7,096 nt of DNA from an uncultured Polyangiaceae bacterium (GTDB taxonomy: Bacteria > Myxococcota_A > Polyangia > Polyangiales > Houyiibacteriaceae): positions 1-7,096 of the forward strand of contig CAMYJN010000116.1 in the NCBI GenBank assembly GCA_947258625.1, read 5' to 3'. Each line of letters starts with the position of its first letter. The stretch's first letter is position 1. Below, in pieces: positions 5,325-7,096 of the stretch. A model generated the notes under the pieces. That model saw only the letters and a program-made list of their open reading frames with translations, had not been told where the DNA came from and ran no database searches. Made by a program: the position numbers and the translations under genes.

Positions 5325-6686
5325 ATGGGAGAGATGAACGCTTTCTTCTCTTGGGGTGGGGTGACGCGCGTGCGTCTTTCCGTTGCGCTGGCCTTAATCA
5401 CCGGGATGTTGGGCTGTGGCGACGATGCAGCCGCTCCCCCGCGGACCGACCTTCCGTACGAGCTCTACTGCAACATCGCTGACGCGAGCTGTCAGCGAAC
5501 GATTTACGACTCGGTTGCGGCCAAGCTCGAAGCCACGGGCTTTGCAGCTCCGAGGCTTCGGACGATTTCGGTGGAGCAACACGCTGAAGAGGTGCGAAGC
5601 AGCATCGACTTGCAGGACCTCACTGGGGAGGATGCATCGACGCGCGGGCTCCGATTGCTCGGCTTCATTCCGGAAGCGTCGGAGAGCCTCACGGGGACGC
5701 AGACGGAGTTCCGGATCAGCCAGATCGCGGCCTACTACAGCTCCAGCAACGACATGATCACCGTAGTCGATCGAGACTACGAGGAAGTGAACGCCCAGGC
5801 GCTCTTGGCGCACGAGTTTGCTCACGCCATTCAACAGCGCCAGTTCGGTTTTGCCGAGGTCTGGGCCGGGGTGAACAGCGAGGATACCGCGCTTGCGGCC
5901 CGCAGCGTCATCGAAGGCGATGCGAGCCACACCGAGGCTGCCTGGACCTACGAAAAGCTCGGGTATTTGCCGGACGAGATCGACTGGGACGCCATCTACG
6001 CGGATGGCAAGTCGCGTTTGGACGAACGCGTGGTCGATCCGGAGGTGGCCTTGGTCGATACGGCTTCGTTCTTTCCGTATTCCTATGGCTTCGCTTTCAT
6101 GAGCGAGGCGACGCTCATCAACGGCCTGGAAGCTCGCGGGCTCGCGTTTGGAGCGCCGCCCAGCTCGGCCCTCGAGGTGATGTCTGGTCCATTCGGCGAT
6201 CCACCCTTGTTCGACTTTCCCAACCTGGCGCATCCTTCGCCGGTCGAAGGTCACACCCAGGAGGTCCAGGATCGAATGGGCGCCTGGTACGTGTATGGCT
6301 TTCTCCGGCGTAACGGCGTAGCCGAAGAAGAGGCCTGGACGACTGCGCTCAGCTGGCGCGGCGACGAGCTTGCCGTCTACGACACCGGTTCGGAGATTGC
6401 GGCGGTCTGGCGAGTTCGCTTCGAGGAATCGGCGAGCATGGTCCGCGATGCAATCAATGCCGAGACGGAGGGCCGCACACAGACGGCGGTCCTCTTCGAG
6501 CAAGATGTGTTTGTGCTCGCGGCCGAGAGCGATCAAGCGCTGCTCGCCTGGGCCGATCAGCCGCTCGATACGATGACGGCGGCTCTGGTTTTGAAAGACG
6601 GACGGCGCCAGGGCGGCGTGTCGGTTGGTACCTGCATGAAATCACTGGACTTTAAGCTCCCAAACCCACCTCCGCTCTTGCACTAG
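5325..6686 (+). CDS. HExxH zinc metallopeptidase-like lipoprotein
   Basis: 453 codons from ATG 5325. A lipoprotein signal peptide ends in lipobox MLGC (lipidated Cys31), followed by an acidic GDD that is common in lipoproteins. The catalytic motif is His163-Glu-Phe-Ala-His167 within LLAHEFAHAIQQRQFG, preceded by YYSSSNDMITVVDRDYEE (137-154). Glu197 in VIEGDAS is the likely third zinc ligand, as in gluzincin-type enzymes where an E-G-D/E helix follows HExxH by about 30 residues. This suggests an active, surface-anchored peptidase; substrate unknown, and I cannot name the exact family. The start is uncertain: ATG 5334 and GTG codons at 5361 and 5370 also leave a usable signal peptide, and none has an ideal ribosome site. 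It follows the He_PIG lipoprotein by 15 bp, which contains a GGGCGCCC palindrome at 5313-5320. Confidence 0.88.
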   Translation: MGEMNAFFSWGGVTRVRLSVALALITGMLGCGDDAAAPPRTDLPYELYCNIADASCQRTIYDSVAAKLEATGFAAPRLRTISVEQHAEEVRSSIDLQDLTGEDASTRGLRLLGFIPEASESLTGTQTEFRISQIAAYYSSSNDMITVVDRDYEEVNAQALLAHEFAHAIQQRQFGFAEVWAGVNSEDTALAARSVIEGDASHTEAAWTYEKLGYLPDEIDWDAIYADGKSRLDERVVDPEVALVDTASFFPYSYGFAFMSEATLINGLEARGLAFGAPPSSALEVMSGPFGDPPLFDFPNLAHPSPVEGHTQEVQDRMGAWYVYGFLRRNGVAEEEAWTTALSWRGDELAVYDTGSEIAAVWRVRFEESASMVRDAINAETEGRTQTAVLFEQDVFVLAAESDQALLAWADQPLDTMTAALVLKDGRRQGGVSVGTCMKSLDFKLPNPPPLLH

Positions 6687-6706
6687 CAATAAATCATGGC
6701 TATTCT
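6678..6706 (+). promoter_or_regulatory. Candidate promoter of the Xre-type antitoxin gene
   Basis: TTGCAC (6678-6683) and TATTCT (6701-6706) are 17 bp apart; the -10 matches four of six positions and the -35 three. The short A+T-rich stretch 6685-6710 contrasts with its surroundings. AGCAATA (6685-6691) and TATTCTTGCT (6701-6710) form an imperfect inverted repeat that could be the antitoxin's own operator. The -35 lies inside the end of the metallopeptidase gene. Confidence 0.35.
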
Positions 6707-6714
6707 TGCTCTTG

Positions 6715-6721
6715 AAAGGAG
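6715..6721 (+). promoter_or_regulatory. Ribosome binding site of the Xre-type antitoxin gene
   Basis: AAAGGAG, five bases before ATG 6727. This is the strongest ribosome site in the window and fixes the start. Confidence 0.75.
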
Positions 6722-6726
6722 CCGGA

Positions 6727-7096
6727 ATGTCTGTCGCCGTGTCCACCGCCCCCGACGAAGCCAGCGTGGTGAGCAAGGCCTTGCTGCGCGCCGCCGAGGC
6801 TCTCGGGCTTTCGTCTGCAGAGCTGGCCGAGATCATCGGGGCGAGCGAGTCGACCTTGTCGCGCATTCGCAATCAAAAGCGCGGCCCGATTCCGCTCGGC
6901 AGCAAAGAGGGCGAGCTTGCGCTACTGTTTCTGCGCGTGTTCCGAAGCCTCGATGCCTTGGTCGGTGGCAACGACGCGCATGCGAAGGCCTGGCTCCGCG
7001 CCGAGAATCGTCACGTGGGGGGCGTTCCGCTCGGGCGCATGAAGAAGATCGAGGGGCTGGTCGATGTCGCTGAGTATCTGGACGCGATGCGCGGAA
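6727..7096 (+). CDS. Xre/MbcA/ParS-type antitoxin (3' end cut by window edge)
   Basis: 123 codons visible from ATG 6727 with no stop; the family usually ends within a few residues of the LDAMRG motif, so little is missing. Residues 26-51 form a Xre-like helix-turn-helix (LGLSSAELAEIIGAS, then STLSRIRNQK). Residues 70-122 match the toxin-binding DUF2384 domain: FRSLDALVGG, Trp89 in AKAWLRAEN, GGVPLGRMKKIEGL and VAEYLDAMR. Such antitoxins neutralise RES-domain toxins, which degrade NAD+ or modify a metabolic enzyme, and usually precede the toxin gene. The toxin would be expected just beyond 7096 and cannot be verified here. It is unrelated to the vapBC pair 2 kb upstream. Confidence 0.92.
   Translation, partial: MSVAVSTAPDEASVVSKALLRAAEALGLSSAELAEIIGASESTLSRIRNQKRGPIPLGSKEGELALLFLRVFRSLDALVGGNDAHAKAWLRAENRHVGGVPLGRMKKIEGLVDVAEYLDAMRG

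Noticed and set aside
5394..6536. Minus-strand open frame of 380 codons opposite the metallopeptidase
   Set aside because: The plus strand carries the HExxH motif, lipobox and operon spacing; the antisense frame shows no domain features.
6696..7073. Plus-strand 125-codon frame overlapping the Xre antitoxin
   Set aside because: It is Arg-rich, has no ribosome site, and lies out of frame with the antitoxin that has the AAAGGAG site and complete domain motifs.

Overview
The window is G+C-rich bacterial DNA that reads most like a member of the Myxococcota. Three things point there: a secreted protein with repeated C-D-G-x-D-N-D-C-D-G (MopE-like) motifs, a neighbouring TPR/PEGA-type envelope protein, and a high density of lipoproteins. 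This is inference from gene content; there is no rRNA or other marker gene. I see no rRNA, tRNA, insertion sequence or CRISPR array.

Left half, minus strand (3866 down to 1): a tight three-gene operon of exported proteins. In order of transcription they are a lipoprotein with three putative metal-binding repeats (3866-2406), a signal-peptide protein with helical repeats, a PEGA domain and four C-terminal membrane segments (2397-628), and a third exported protein that runs off the left edge (628-1). The first gap is 8 bp and the second junction is a one-base TGATG overlap. The edge gene has no stop inside the window, so a stop-to-stop ORF scan misses it. It has a clear signal peptide, a conserved-looking globular domain, and two low-complexity linkers built from the same NCAGNG hexamer pattern.

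Middle (3867-4127): the only divergent intergenic region. It holds a perfect TGTGA-N6-TCACA dyad (CRP/FNR type) placed suitably for activating the minus-strand operon, two T6/A6 tracts 22 bp apart, and a dyad plus candidate promoter directly in front of the plus-strand genes. A weak 67-codon minus-strand ORF also crosses this region.

Right half, plus strand (4128-7096): a complete vapBC type II toxin-antitoxin pair with overlapping GTGA junction; two lipoprotein genes that look co-transcribed (a single putative-Ig/He_PIG domain protein and an HExxH zinc metallopeptidase); then, at the right edge, an Xre/MbcA/ParS-type antitoxin whose expected RES-type toxin partner would lie just outside. Two different toxin-antitoxin antitoxins therefore flank a secreted-protein gene pair, which suggests an accessory region. 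I do not see a clearly new defence or mobile system. The most notable points are the CRP-like site, the hexamer-encoded linkers in the edge gene, and the TA - lipoprotein - metallopeptidase - TA layout.
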